Below are positions 41,330 through 50,113 of a DNA stretch of 64,000 nt, piece after piece; position 1 is the first letter of the stretch, and every line of letters begins with the position of its first letter. The stretch comes from Muribaculaceae bacterium. Its GTDB lineage: Bacteria > Bacteroidota > Bacteroidia > Bacteroidales > Muribaculaceae. The notes beneath the pieces were generated by a model, which searched no databases, was not told the DNA's origin, and worked only from the letters and a program-made list of their open reading frames with translations. The stretch spans positions 62,001 to 126,000 of the forward strand of contig JAGASI010000023.1 of NCBI GenBank assembly GCA_017621845.1, written 5' to 3'. The translations under genes were made by a program, and so were the position numbers.

Positions 41330-41337
41330 TACCTTTG
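41330..41337 (+). promoter_or_regulatory. -7 element upstream of the acyltransferase gene
   Basis: TACCTTTG matches TAnnTTTG. It begins one base inside the most upstream in-frame ATG (41327-41329), so that ATG would not be transcribed. The real start must be 41375 or later. No clear -33 box. Confidence 0.5.
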
Positions 41338-41374
41338 TAACATCCATAATAAATCTACAATTACTGAAATATCA

Positions 41375-42448
41375 ATGCCATCATCTATCACTCCAGCCAT
41401 CAATCACCGTCAACCCCGACAATCTAATATGGAATTACTGCGTATCATTGCTATGGTACTGGTCGTGTTGCTTCACTCCAATTTTAAATCTCTGGGGGCT
41501 ATTGAGTTCCACTCTCAGGTTGTTGCCAATCCATTATCATCGTTTATAAGACTCGAGCTTGATGTTTTTTCAATTCTCGCCGTTAATCTTTTTGTCCTTA
41601 TTTCAGGTTACTTTGGAATTCGCCCCAAATTAAAAAGTGTGCTGAATATTGTATTCCAATTAATATTCTGGAAAACAATATTAGCGATAATATCTTATAC
41701 GGCCGAAGGTTTTACCTTATCAGAGGTCGCCAAAAACTTAGGCAACGGTATATTATTTGGCGGATGGTTTATCCCATGTTACTTTTTGTTAATGTTGATA
41801 GCTCCAGCCCTTAACAGTTACATTGAGGCCTCATCTAAAAAAGATATATTCAAATTCCTATTGATTTTTTACGGTGTACAAACAACATTGGGATGGTTGA
41901 TACCCTTATGGCCCTATATTGATGGTTACTCGTTTGTTTCATTCATTGGTCTATACATGTTAGGCCGATATATAAACAAATTCATGAATGACCAACAACG
42001 TGACAAGATTACATTTAAGCGTGGACTGGCAGGGTATGCCTTAATATCGGCTTTATTGGGCGTGGGCGGTTTCTTGTTCTATTATTTTGTTGATATGGAT
42101 TATTTGTGCCACCTCGTTGATCGTGCTATAAACAACTACACTTCACCGTTCAATATCCTATGTGCAGCATTGTTGATAATCGGCTTTTCAAACCTGAAAC
42201 TCTACAGCAAAGTAGTCAACAGATTGGCACAGTCGGCATTTGCAGTATACATTATTCATTTAGACCCGGCTGTGTTTGACTATATCAAAGCGACGAGTAT
42301 TTATCTGTACGACAATTTCAATATATGGGTATTTGCAGGTGGAGCAATACTGCTTGCCATCAGTGTCTATCTCGTGTGTGCCTTGGGCGACACAGTCCGT
42401 ATATGGGCCTGGAATAAGCTATGTTCCATAATTCCAGTCTTGAGATAG
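41375..42448 (+). CDS. Membrane acyltransferase (acyltransferase-3 family)
   Basis: This protein probably O-acetylates a surface polysaccharide. It has 357 residues from ATG 41375; 41327 is rejected because a -7 element overlaps it, and 41429 (MELLRIIAMV) is a possible later start. About ten hydrophobic helices are seen. The first carries NMELLRIIAMVLVVLLHSNF with the conserved Arg and His (RxxA...H). FGGWFIPCYFLLMLIAPALN (about 144-163) and a final FAVYIIHLDPAVFDY (about 295) fit the family. The gene is AT-rich relative to the wza gene downstream. It heads the capsule locus but is separated from it by a 297-base gap. Confidence 0.85.
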   Translation: MPSSITPAINHRQPRQSNMELLRIIAMVLVVLLHSNFKSLGAIEFHSQVVANPLSSFIRLELDVFSILAVNLFVLISGYFGIRPKLKSVLNIVFQLIFWKTILAIISYTAEGFTLSEVAKNLGNGILFGGWFIPCYFLLMLIAPALNSYIEASSKKDIFKFLLIFYGVQTTLGWLIPLWPYIDGYSFVSFIGLYMLGRYINKFMNDQQRDKITFKRGLAGYALISALLGVGGFLFYYFVDMDYLCHLVDRAINNYTSPFNILCAALLIIGFSNLKLYSKVVNRLAQSAFAVYIIHLDPAVFDYIKATSIYLYDNFNIWVFAGGAILLAISVYLVCALGDTVRIWAWNKLCSIIPVLR

Positions 42449-42745
42449 ATAATCCAATACAATAAATATCATATTCATTCATAGGATAATTTTGTGCTAA
42501 ATCAATATAATACAACAAATTAACAATATTACCTTCTCAACAACCTGGTTATATAGTCAACGAGACGTCAAATCATACTTGCTTGTATGGATTATTATAT
42601 ATAATTTTGTCGTTGCTTTCATTCAAGGCAAAATTATTTAACATCAAGATAATATTTTGTCCATTTCGACGTTAGCTAATTATAAAGAATAATAACAAGT
42701 GTTTAAAACACTCTTAAGCACATTTGAAGGATTAATCGTTATATA
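42449..42745. promoter_or_regulatory. AT-rich leader region of the capsule operon with a 15-bp palindrome
   Basis: No ORF is present. It holds TAATTTTG (42602-42609) as a -7 candidate with no clear -33, and a palindrome AGTGTTTAAAACACT (42698-42712, seven-base arms) about 34 bases before the wza ATG. I looked for invertible-promoter inverted repeats and for UpxY/UpxZ regulator genes as found in Bacteroides capsule loci and saw neither. Confidence 0.45.
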
Positions 42746-43552
42746 ATGAAAATCAACATATTAACAACAGGAGCCATTGCAGTCGCAATGGGGCTGTGTT
42801 CATGTAGCACCCAACGGTCGCCCCTGACATACTTTGAAAACATCGACAGCGTTAAAGTCGTCTCTTTCAACGAGGCCGACTATATGCCCAAGGTTGAACC
42901 CGACGATGAGCTGTACGTGCTTATCACTTCATCCCAACCCGAGGCTACCGCGGCTTACAACCTGCCACTGAGCAACCCGGCAGTCAGTGCCAACAAACTC
43001 ATGGCATCTTCACCACAACAGATGACCTATATCGTTGATTCCACGGGACAGATAGATATACCATTAATAGGCAAACTTACAGTGCAAGGTCTTACTACCG
43101 AGCAAGTTGCCGATATAATTGAAGCCAAAGTCAAGCACGACGTCGAGGACCCCATTGTAGTGGTCAAGCTACTCAACTTTAAGGTCAACGTAGCCGGCGA
43201 AGTCAAGAATCCCGGTGCAATCCCCGTAACCAACCAACGTTTCTCGGTATTGGATGCCCTCACCGCTGCCGGTGACCTCACCGAATATGGCGAGCGCAAC
43301 AATGTACTGCTGATACGTGAAGAGAACGGCAAGCGAGAAGCCCATCGCCTTAATCTCAACTCGGCTGACATCCTCACTTCTCCATACTTTTTTGTCAAGC
43401 AGAACGACTATATCTATGTCGCTCCCAACAAAATACGACAAGACAACTCCAAGTATAACCAGAACAACGCCTATAAAGTGACCGTCATATCAACTATAGT
43501 GAGCGCCGCATCGGTAGTCGCCTCTCTTGTCATTGCCCTGACTGTCAAGTAA
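42746..43552 (+). CDS. Polysaccharide export lipoprotein (Wza-like), capsule locus
   Basis: This is an outer-membrane export lipoprotein of 268 residues. The signal peptide ends at Cys20 (GLCSC). The poly_export domain starts at KVEPDDELYVLITSSQ (about 50-65) and SLBB segments follow (VNVAGEVKNPGAIPVTNQ, about 148-165). A C-terminal hydrophobic helix (about 243-263) ends the protein. It is a paralogue of the product at 4195-5037: both share the IYVAPN/IYVTPN stretch near residue 223-240 and the general fold, but the sequences differ clearly. It is followed after 83 bases by the Wzc-like kinase gene. Together with the flippase and polymerase downstream it marks a Wzx/Wzy-dependent glycan. Confidence 0.92.
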   Translation: MKINILTTGAIAVAMGLCSCSTQRSPLTYFENIDSVKVVSFNEADYMPKVEPDDELYVLITSSQPEATAAYNLPLSNPAVSANKLMASSPQQMTYIVDSTGQIDIPLIGKLTVQGLTTEQVADIIEAKVKHDVEDPIVVVKLLNFKVNVAGEVKNPGAIPVTNQRFSVLDALTAAGDLTEYGERNNVLLIREENGKREAHRLNLNSADILTSPYFFVKQNDYIYVAPNKIRQDNSKYNQNNAYKVTVISTIVSAASVVASLVIALTVK

Positions 43553-43635
43553 TCTAATATCTTAATTTATCACATCTCACTGTGAGAGCCACCCCTAACC
43601 CCCTAAAAGCTATTCACAGCAACAAATAAATCAAT

Positions 43636-45942
43636 ATGGCCTCAGATAAAAAGAAAAGCGAATTTATAGATATAAAAGAAGTTTTAGCCATATTCAAACG
43701 CAAATGGTACTGGTTTCTTATATCGGTAATCATTTGCTGTGGCATCGCTTATGTTTATACCAAAATTTCCAAGCCCCAATACAAGGTAGTAGCCAACGTC
43801 CTCATCACCCAAGAAGACGGTGGCGGCATGGGTAGCTTCGGTGGCCTGGGTGACCTGTTTGGCTCCAACGGATATGTTGAAGACGAGATATTTGTCATTA
43901 CATCCCACTCGGTACTGCGCGAGGTCGTCAAGGACCTGGGCCTTTATCGCAGCCACATTGTAAAGACCGGCTTGCTGTCCAAGACATTTGAATATGAAAA
44001 ATACCCCGTCGATGTCTATCCCTCCCCCGGTATTGTTGACACACTACGCACTGCAATCGTGTTTAAGACCAAGATACACGATGGTAAGGCTGATATCAAG
44101 GTATCGGTATCGGGAGACGATATTGAAGACCTGAAAGACCAGACGTTACCAGCCACTATCAAGTGTGACTACGGACAATTTGTCATCGACCGCACCAAAT
44201 ATTGCCCCAAAAACAAGGAAATCAATACCACCGTCACCATCATGGGATATGACGCTGCGGCCGAAGACCTGGCCAAGACGGTATCCAGCTCCATAGCTTC
44301 CAAAAAGTCCAATGCCATCAACCTCTCCATTGTGACCCCGGCACCCAAATATGGACTCGACATCCTTAATACCATAATTCAGAAATATAACGAGCGTGGC
44401 ATAAACCAAAAAAATCTCCAGAGCACCAAGACGGCAACCTTTATTGACGAGCGTCTCGCTCTTATCTCGGGAGACCTCGCCGGCGCCGAGTCTGACATCC
44501 AGGACTACAAGGAAAACCAAGGTATCGTAGATGTACAGACCGAAGCCTCATATAATATCGCTCTCAAAGGCGAGGCCGAGCGAAACCTCATCGCCGCCCA
44601 GACCGAGAACGAGATTATCAAGATGACACGTGACTTTATCAACGACCCGGCCAAGGCCTACGAACTCATCCCGTCATCCAACGAGATAGCAGGTGTCGGC
44701 TCAGCTATCGGCACATACAACTCCCTGATACTTAAACGTCTCGAGTTGATGAACAATGCCAAGGGTAACAACACGGCCCTGAAGTCACTGAACGACCAGA
44801 TTGACGCCATGCGCTCATCTATCAACACGTCGCTCCAGCGTGCATATGTCAACTCCAATGTACAGGTCAAGGAGCTCTCGGCTCAAGTCGCCAAGGCCCA
44901 GGGTAAACTCGGCAACATACCCACTCAAGAACGCACATTCATAAACCTCAAGCGGCAACAGGAAGTCAAACAACAACTCTACCTCTTCCTGCTACAACGC
45001 CGTGAAGAGACCGCCATGATGCTTGCCAACGCTGTTCCCAAGGGCGAGATTATCGACGAGGCCTATACCCTGAGTGACCCCGTCAGCATGAGCAAAAAAC
45101 TTATCCTGCTGATTGCTCTCCTTATAGGCCTCTGCATACCGCCGGTAATCATCTATATCAAGAAACTTTTACGCTCCAAATTTGAGACACGCCAAGAAGT
45201 TGAGAACCGTGTCGACATGCCTGTACTCGGTGAAATGTGCATTGACCGCTCCGGCGAACAACTTGCTGTTGGTGCAACCAATACTTCCTCTACATCCGAG
45301 CTGTTCAGACTGTTGCGCACCAATCTCCAGTTTGTCCTCAACGGCAAGGACGACAAGGTAGTGTTGATGACATCTACCAGCTCGGGCGAGGGCAAGTCTT
45401 TCATTTCTATCAACCTTGCCGCCTCACTGGCACTGCTGCACAAAAAGGTTATACTCGTGGGTATGGACATACGCAATCCTCAACTCGCCAAGTATCTTAA
45501 CCTGGCCCCTCATACAGGCCTCACCCAATACCTTGCCGACCCCTCGATTGAAGTAGACTCACTTATCATGCACGACCAGATGATTGAAGGTCTCGACATA
45601 ATCCAGGCCGGTCCTATACCGCCAAACCCCGGAGAGCTTCTTGCCTCTCAGGCAGTCGATGATCTTTTCGTCAAGCTACGTCAAGAATATGACTATATTC
45701 TTATTGACTCGGCACCCGTGGGTATGGTCAGCGACACATTCCATATCGTGCGTGTCACCGATGCGACAGTATATGTATGCCGAGCCAACTATACCACACT
45801 GCGAGATCTCGACTATATCGAGGACCTCTACCACGACAAGCGCCTCAAGAAAATTTCGCTCGTGGTCAATGGTACCGCCGCACGCAAGGGCTATGGCTAT
45901 GGTTACGGCTCAGACAAGAAAAAGCGCAAAGCCAAAATTTAA
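43636..45942 (+). CDS. Polysaccharide co-polymerase/tyrosine autokinase (Wzc-like), capsule locus
   Basis: This inner-membrane BY-kinase regulates polymer length, 768 residues. A first membrane helix lies near 25-44 (WYWFLISVIICCGIAYVY) and a second near 484-505. The periplasmic part between them is predicted coiled coil. The kinase has Walker A SGEGKSFIS (about 583), Walker A' LVGMDIRNP (about 608) and Walker B YILIDSAPVGM (about 690). The Tyr tail is short (GYGYGYG, three Tyr, then a Lys-rich end), unlike the nine-Tyr tail of the copy at 1729-4146. An unusual Gly-rich stretch (GGGMGSFGGLGDLFG) follows the first helix. It lies between the Wza-like gene and, after a hairpin, the flippase gene. 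Confidence 0.93.
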   Translation: MASDKKKSEFIDIKEVLAIFKRKWYWFLISVIICCGIAYVYTKISKPQYKVVANVLITQEDGGGMGSFGGLGDLFGSNGYVEDEIFVITSHSVLREVVKDLGLYRSHIVKTGLLSKTFEYEKYPVDVYPSPGIVDTLRTAIVFKTKIHDGKADIKVSVSGDDIEDLKDQTLPATIKCDYGQFVIDRTKYCPKNKEINTTVTIMGYDAAAEDLAKTVSSSIASKKSNAINLSIVTPAPKYGLDILNTIIQKYNERGINQKNLQSTKTATFIDERLALISGDLAGAESDIQDYKENQGIVDVQTEASYNIALKGEAERNLIAAQTENEIIKMTRDFINDPAKAYELIPSSNEIAGVGSAIGTYNSLILKRLELMNNAKGNNTALKSLNDQIDAMRSSINTSLQRAYVNSNVQVKELSAQVAKAQGKLGNIPTQERTFINLKRQQEVKQQLYLFLLQRREETAMMLANAVPKGEIIDEAYTLSDPVSMSKKLILLIALLIGLCIPPVIIYIKKLLRSKFETRQEVENRVDMPVLGEMCIDRSGEQLAVGATNTSSTSELFRLLRTNLQFVLNGKDDKVVLMTSTSSGEGKSFISINLAASLALLHKKVILVGMDIRNPQLAKYLNLAPHTGLTQYLADPSIEVDSLIMHDQMIEGLDIIQAGPIPPNPGELLASQAVDDLFVKLRQEYDYILIDSAPVGMVSDTFHIVRVTDATVYVCRANYTTLRDLDYIEDLYHDKRLKKISLVVNGTAARKGYGYGYGSDKKKRKAKI

Positions 45943-45944
45943 CA

Positions 45945-45977
45945 AACATAGCAAGCCTCATCGAGGCTTGCTATGTT
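45945..45977 (+). terminator. Hairpin between wzc-like gene and flippase gene (attenuator candidate)
   Basis: Perfect 15-base arms (45945-45959 with 45963-45977) enclose a three-base loop. The hairpin begins three bases after the kinase stop. No T run follows, so it may stabilise the upstream message or partly terminate. It contains the most upstream ATG of the flippase frame (45973). Confidence 0.62.
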
Positions 45978-46026
45978 AATACCCAACCCCAATTCTAATT
46001 TCCAATTTCCAAATCCCAATTCATTC

Positions 46027-47475
46027 GTGTCCAATAAAGGCGTCTACAAATGGAGTGCGATAGACCGAGTGTTAAATTCGGCCATGACCTTTACCGGCAA
46101 TGTCGTGCTGGCCCGTTTGTTAGACCCGTCAGATTTTGGATTGGTAGCTATGGTGGCAATATTTACAGCCATCGCCCAGAATCTCAGTAGTTGTGGCATG
46201 AGCGATGGGCTCATACATAAACACAACCCGACAGACCGAGACTACTCCACAGTATTTGTGTTCAACGCCGCCTTTGGGTTGTTTTTCTGCTTGCTTTTCA
46301 TTGCATTGGGTATGCCTTTGGCAAAATTCTTTGCTAGACCTCAAATTAGCTCAATTATGTCTGTTCTTGGCGTGTGTTTCCTATTTCAGACACTTTGTTT
46401 TGTACAAGAAACTCGTATGCGCAAGAATCTTGATATGAAGCACATGGCAATTGTACACCTTCTATCCACAGCTTCTGCTGTAACTTTAGGTATCATTGTT
46501 GCAATCAATGGAGGGGAATATTGGGCGTTGGTGATTTCCCAATCCGGTTTGTCGATTTTTACATTTATATATTTCATGTTAATATCAAGATGGATACCTC
46601 GCATAGCATTTTATAAAAAATCATTCCATGAATTGTTTGGATACGGTGTCCATCTGATGATAGCTTTCATAATAAACATGATTAGTAGAAATATAAACAG
46701 TTCGGTCATTGGCAAATATGTCACACCGGTGGCTGCTGGTTTATATTCTCAGGCTCAAAAACTTCAAGATGTCCCATTTGCTATAATAGAATCGGTATTT
46801 AATTGGGCTTTCTTTGCTGTATTATCTAATGAACAGGATAAAAATGCCCGACTTAATCTTGTATCTGAAATGAATGTGCGACTATGGACAATAAATATTA
46901 CAATATCCTTATTATTATTATTAATTTCATGGCCTGCGTTTAATTTCCTATACGGAGCGAAGTGGGACGGCGCTATTCCTATTTTTCAATTGTTATTGGT
47001 GTTTGGACTTGCTACAGCTATGAAATCTTTCTATCAAACAGTATTTAAAGCGTACGGCAAAGTTAAAATAGTCAAAAATCTAACATTTATTGAAACAGCG
47101 ATACAATTAATTTTGCTTGTAATTTTTCTTAACTCGGGAGTGATAGTGATAACGATGACATTAATCATTGCTGTAGTTTTTATTTTACTATGTCATGTCA
47201 TATATTATTGCAAGCTACTTGATATACGGCCCATAGTTGTGATTAAAGCCTTTTGGGATGCTTTGATTGTCCCTTTAATTGCATTTGGTATTAGTTGGGG
47301 AATAAGATATAAATTTCTCTCAGCCTCAACTCCATTTTTACAATGTCTATTATTAATTATAATTTTCAGTATAATTTTCCTTATATCTTGTTGGCTTATT
47401 AAACCTCCATATTACCAAATCGTAAACCAATTAATATACAGCAAATTCCGATTAATAAATGCATCAAATAAATAG
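46027..47475 (+). CDS. Polysaccharide flippase (Wzx-like, MOP superfamily)
   Basis: This protein turns lipid-linked repeat units across the inner membrane. It has 482 residues from the GTG at 46027 (VSNKGVYKWSAIDRVLNSAM). The frame extends to ATG 45973, but that codon lies inside a hairpin and the added residues are low-complexity (Pro/Asn). About twelve to fourteen hydrophobic helices are present. Family motifs include KWSAIDRVLNSAMTF, LARLLDPSDFGLVAM (about 31-45) and a late PLIAFGISWGIRYKF. From about 46350 onward the gene is clearly AT-richer than wza/wzc, as is common for Wzx/Wzy. The next gene overlaps its end by 17 bases. Confidence 0.87.
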   Translation: MSNKGVYKWSAIDRVLNSAMTFTGNVVLARLLDPSDFGLVAMVAIFTAIAQNLSSCGMSDGLIHKHNPTDRDYSTVFVFNAAFGLFFCLLFIALGMPLAKFFARPQISSIMSVLGVCFLFQTLCFVQETRMRKNLDMKHMAIVHLLSTASAVTLGIIVAINGGEYWALVISQSGLSIFTFIYFMLISRWIPRIAFYKKSFHELFGYGVHLMIAFIINMISRNINSSVIGKYVTPVAAGLYSQAQKLQDVPFAIIESVFNWAFFAVLSNEQDKNARLNLVSEMNVRLWTINITISLLLLLISWPAFNFLYGAKWDGAIPIFQLLLVFGLATAMKSFYQTVFKAYGKVKIVKNLTFIETAIQLILLVIFLNSGVIVITMTLIIAVVFILLCHVIYYCKLLDIRPIVVIKAFWDALIVPLIAFGISWGIRYKFLSASTPFLQCLLLIIIFSIIFLISCWLIKPPYYQIVNQLIYSKFRLINASNK

Positions 47476-49036
47476 TTCTGGAATATCTCTATACCATCAG
47501 CCAATAGCTGATGTGGAGAAAAATACCCCCAAAACATCCCATACGCCTGAACGAGACTCAGACAAAGAATATACGCGCCGGTATATTGAAATTTCAAAAT
47601 CTGAATGGTGGCGTGTAATTCTATTCTGTCTCTCAATGTCACTAATGGGATTAAAGTTCCCTCTAGGCTATCTATTTGTCCCGATGTGTCTTATAAGTTC
47701 GTGGCGTAACAGTAGATATGATTTCATAATACAGTTTACAATATTTGTAGGAGGCTACGCATTTCTTTCAGATTCGACACTCCCATTTAAAACCGAAGAT
47801 TTAGCTATGCTATTAGGAGTTATAGGTGTTTTTATATACCGTAAACCGCCTATAGTAAAAAAAGTGCTTGTGGCTGTAGGTATTTATGCCGCAGCTCTGA
47901 TTATTCTCGCAATGTTTTCCGATGAAAGGATGGGAATTCAGATACGCACGATGCGATATTGGCTGTGTTTTATTTATTTTATGGTCCCGCTTATGGCCTT
48001 TGCTGGCCAAAATTTTGACATTAGGGAATTAATGAAAAAAATATTCCCTTACGTTCTCGTTATCAGTGTATTCTATATACTTGACTGCTTTATCGTTAAC
48101 GGAAATTTGTTTGTCCCCAATTCCTTTGTATGGGACAGCGCAGGTTCAACATGGAATAACCTTGCATTATCGGGATTTGGGAGTTTCCCACGCAAGTTTC
48201 CTCCCGGCATGTACTGGTTGCTTATGGTTGTCGCTCCAATTGCCCGCTATTATAAGCTAAAATGGTGGCAATGGTTGTTAATTGTTGGTGCATTAATCGC
48301 TGCACGCACCTTTACTCTCATCATCACCACAGTCATTGGATTGATGCTCTTCCAACCTAAGGTTGGTCGTCTTGTAGGGTATTCGGTAATTGCAATCTTC
48401 TTGTTCAGTATCGCATATAGCATAGACTCATCTCTTCCCAAACGTGCCAATGGAGAAAGCGCTATGCGTATTAAATCATCTATAGACCAAATTATCAGCC
48501 TCGGGGAGGTCGAGGATGACGAGGACCTATCTAAATTCGGTACGGGGCGCATCGCCCAAGCACTTCCCATCATGGACTTGATGACTGCCTATAATAAACA
48601 GGCTGTAGGGTTGGGCTTCCTACATCCCGAACTGACTACCAATACTCGCTATATCATCATCAACGATTATCTTGATAATGTTGAAGAAAGTGTAAGGGTT
48701 GCCACAGGTGTTGAATGTTCTCCACTTCAGGTTTATGTTACTGTTGGCTATATAGGACTGATTATTCACCTGGCGTTCTTTATCTCGCTGTGGGTCTTTG
48801 TGCGACGTCTTAAATATTCATGGTATTTTTTATCAATACTACTTCTCACATTTATATTGGGATTAAGTGGCATGACTAAATGGATTGACAATACAGGGCA
48901 ATTTTTACTTGCACTGTCATTCAGCGCTGTTCTGTTAGAAAATCATGACCAACTATGGTCACACATACATTTAAGGAGTCTAAATCCATCTGCTCAATCT
49001 GTAACTAAAGAAATTATCGATGAACAACATAAATAA
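47459..49036 (+). CDS. O-antigen/capsule polymerase-like membrane protein (Wzy candidate)
   Basis: This protein has 525 residues, with a hydrophilic N-terminus of about 50 residues, then about eleven hydrophobic helices and a large periplasmic loop (about 290-410). No sharp motif exists for Wzy proteins; identification rests on topology, size, a WDSAGSTWNNLALSGFGSF-like loop and position directly after the flippase. It could instead be an O-antigen-ligase type (WaaL) protein, which has similar topology. The start overlaps the flippase gene by 17 bases. A glycosyltransferase gene follows 12 bases after the stop. AT-rich, like other Wzy genes, suggesting exchange between strains. Confidence 0.72.
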   Translation: MHQINSSGISLYHQPIADVEKNTPKTSHTPERDSDKEYTRRYIEISKSEWWRVILFCLSMSLMGLKFPLGYLFVPMCLISSWRNSRYDFIIQFTIFVGGYAFLSDSTLPFKTEDLAMLLGVIGVFIYRKPPIVKKVLVAVGIYAAALIILAMFSDERMGIQIRTMRYWLCFIYFMVPLMAFAGQNFDIRELMKKIFPYVLVISVFYILDCFIVNGNLFVPNSFVWDSAGSTWNNLALSGFGSFPRKFPPGMYWLLMVVAPIARYYKLKWWQWLLIVGALIAARTFTLIITTVIGLMLFQPKVGRLVGYSVIAIFLFSIAYSIDSSLPKRANGESAMRIKSSIDQIISLGEVEDDEDLSKFGTGRIAQALPIMDLMTAYNKQAVGLGFLHPELTTNTRYIIINDYLDNVEESVRVATGVECSPLQVYVTVGYIGLIIHLAFFISLWVFVRRLKYSWYFLSILLLTFILGLSGMTKWIDNTGQFLLALSFSAVLLENHDQLWSHIHLRSLNPSAQSVTKEIIDEQHK

Positions 49037-49048
49037 TCTTGTTGAATT

Positions 49049-50113
49049 ATGAAAATTGTTCACGTCATATTTTCGATGAATACGGGCGGCGCTGAGCTGA
49101 TGTTGGTTGACATCATGAACCGGCAGGTCCGGCGCGGTCATGACGTGCACCTGTTGATTATCAATAACCAGTACACGCCCTCAATCATCGAGTCTGTCGA
49201 CCCCAAGGTAAAAGTACACTATATCGGACGCCCCGAAGGTTCACGCAATCCGTGGTGGATTTTAAAATATAACCTAAAGTTGAGATATCTTAAGGCCGAT
49301 GTTATCCATTTCCATCACGATGGGGCTGTCGGCATGGTGCCGGTATTGCCTCGACACGCGGTCAATGTCGGGACAATACATGCGCCCGGAATTGCTGTCA
49401 AGCATTACAAGCATCTTGATAGAGTATTCGCCATATCAGATGGTGTCAGAAACGATACTCTCAAACGCACCGGCGTAGACTCGACTGTCGTCTACAACGG
49501 CATCAATACCGATGATATAATCCCGGCCGACTCCCAATCCCTACCGGGCCAATCTTTCAAGATTATACAAGTCGGACGTGTCAGCATCGATGTCAAGGGA
49601 CAGGATATTCTTATCCGCGCGATAGCCCGACTCGCGGGCCAAGGTTATGACATAACGGTGGACTTTATCGGTGCTCCGTTTGACCGACCTGTTCTCGATG
49701 AGTTGGCAAAAGAATTGGGCATACTTGACCGTGTGAACTACCTCGGACTGCGCGACCGCCGGTATATATACTCCCACCTCAAGGATTACAACCTCTTGGC
49801 CGTCCCCTCGCGATATGAGGGATTTGGCCTGACTTTGGCCGAAGCCATGGCCGCAAAAATTCCGGTCATGGCAAGCGATACCGAGGGCCCGGCCGAACTT
49901 TTAGCCGACAACACCTATGGCGAGTTGTTTAAAAATGAAGATGTAGACGACTGTGCACGCGCCTTAAAACAGATAATTGATAACTATCCTAAATATATGG
50001 CCATAGCACGTGACAAGGCTTACCATTATGCCATCGACAACTTTTCGATAGCGTCGACTGTCGCCAATTACATTAATCAATATCAGGAACTCATAGAGAG
50101 GAATAACAAATGA
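49049..50113 (+). CDS. Family 4 glycosyltransferase
   Basis: This is a GT-B fold retaining transferase of 354 residues, cytoplasmic and peripheral. N-terminal IVHVIFSMNTGGAELMLVDI (about 3-22) is the acceptor-side signature. The C-terminal half has IIQVGRVSIDVKGQDILIRA (about 170-189) and the E-x7-E-type motif region RYEGFGLTLAEAMAAKIPV (about 254-272) that binds the nucleotide sugar. GC content returns to the level of wza/wzc. The next gene starts within its stop (ATGA overlap), so the two transferases are coupled and probably add successive sugars of the repeat unit. Sugar identity cannot be read from sequence. Confidence 0.9.
   Translation: MKIVHVIFSMNTGGAELMLVDIMNRQVRRGHDVHLLIINNQYTPSIIESVDPKVKVHYIGRPEGSRNPWWILKYNLKLRYLKADVIHFHHDGAVGMVPVLPRHAVNVGTIHAPGIAVKHYKHLDRVFAISDGVRNDTLKRTGVDSTVVYNGINTDDIIPADSQSLPGQSFKIIQVGRVSIDVKGQDILIRAIARLAGQGYDITVDFIGAPFDRPVLDELAKELGILDRVNYLGLRDRRYIYSHLKDYNLLAVPSRYEGFGLTLAEAMAAKIPVMASDTEGPAELLADNTYGELFKNEDVDDCARALKQIIDNYPKYMAIARDKAYHYAIDNFSIASTVANYINQYQELIERNNK

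Noticed and set aside
42449-42745. Invertible capsule promoter
   Set aside because: No long inverted repeats flank a promoter here. The partial match around AACGAGACGTCAAAT and ATTTCGACGTTAGC is too imperfect.
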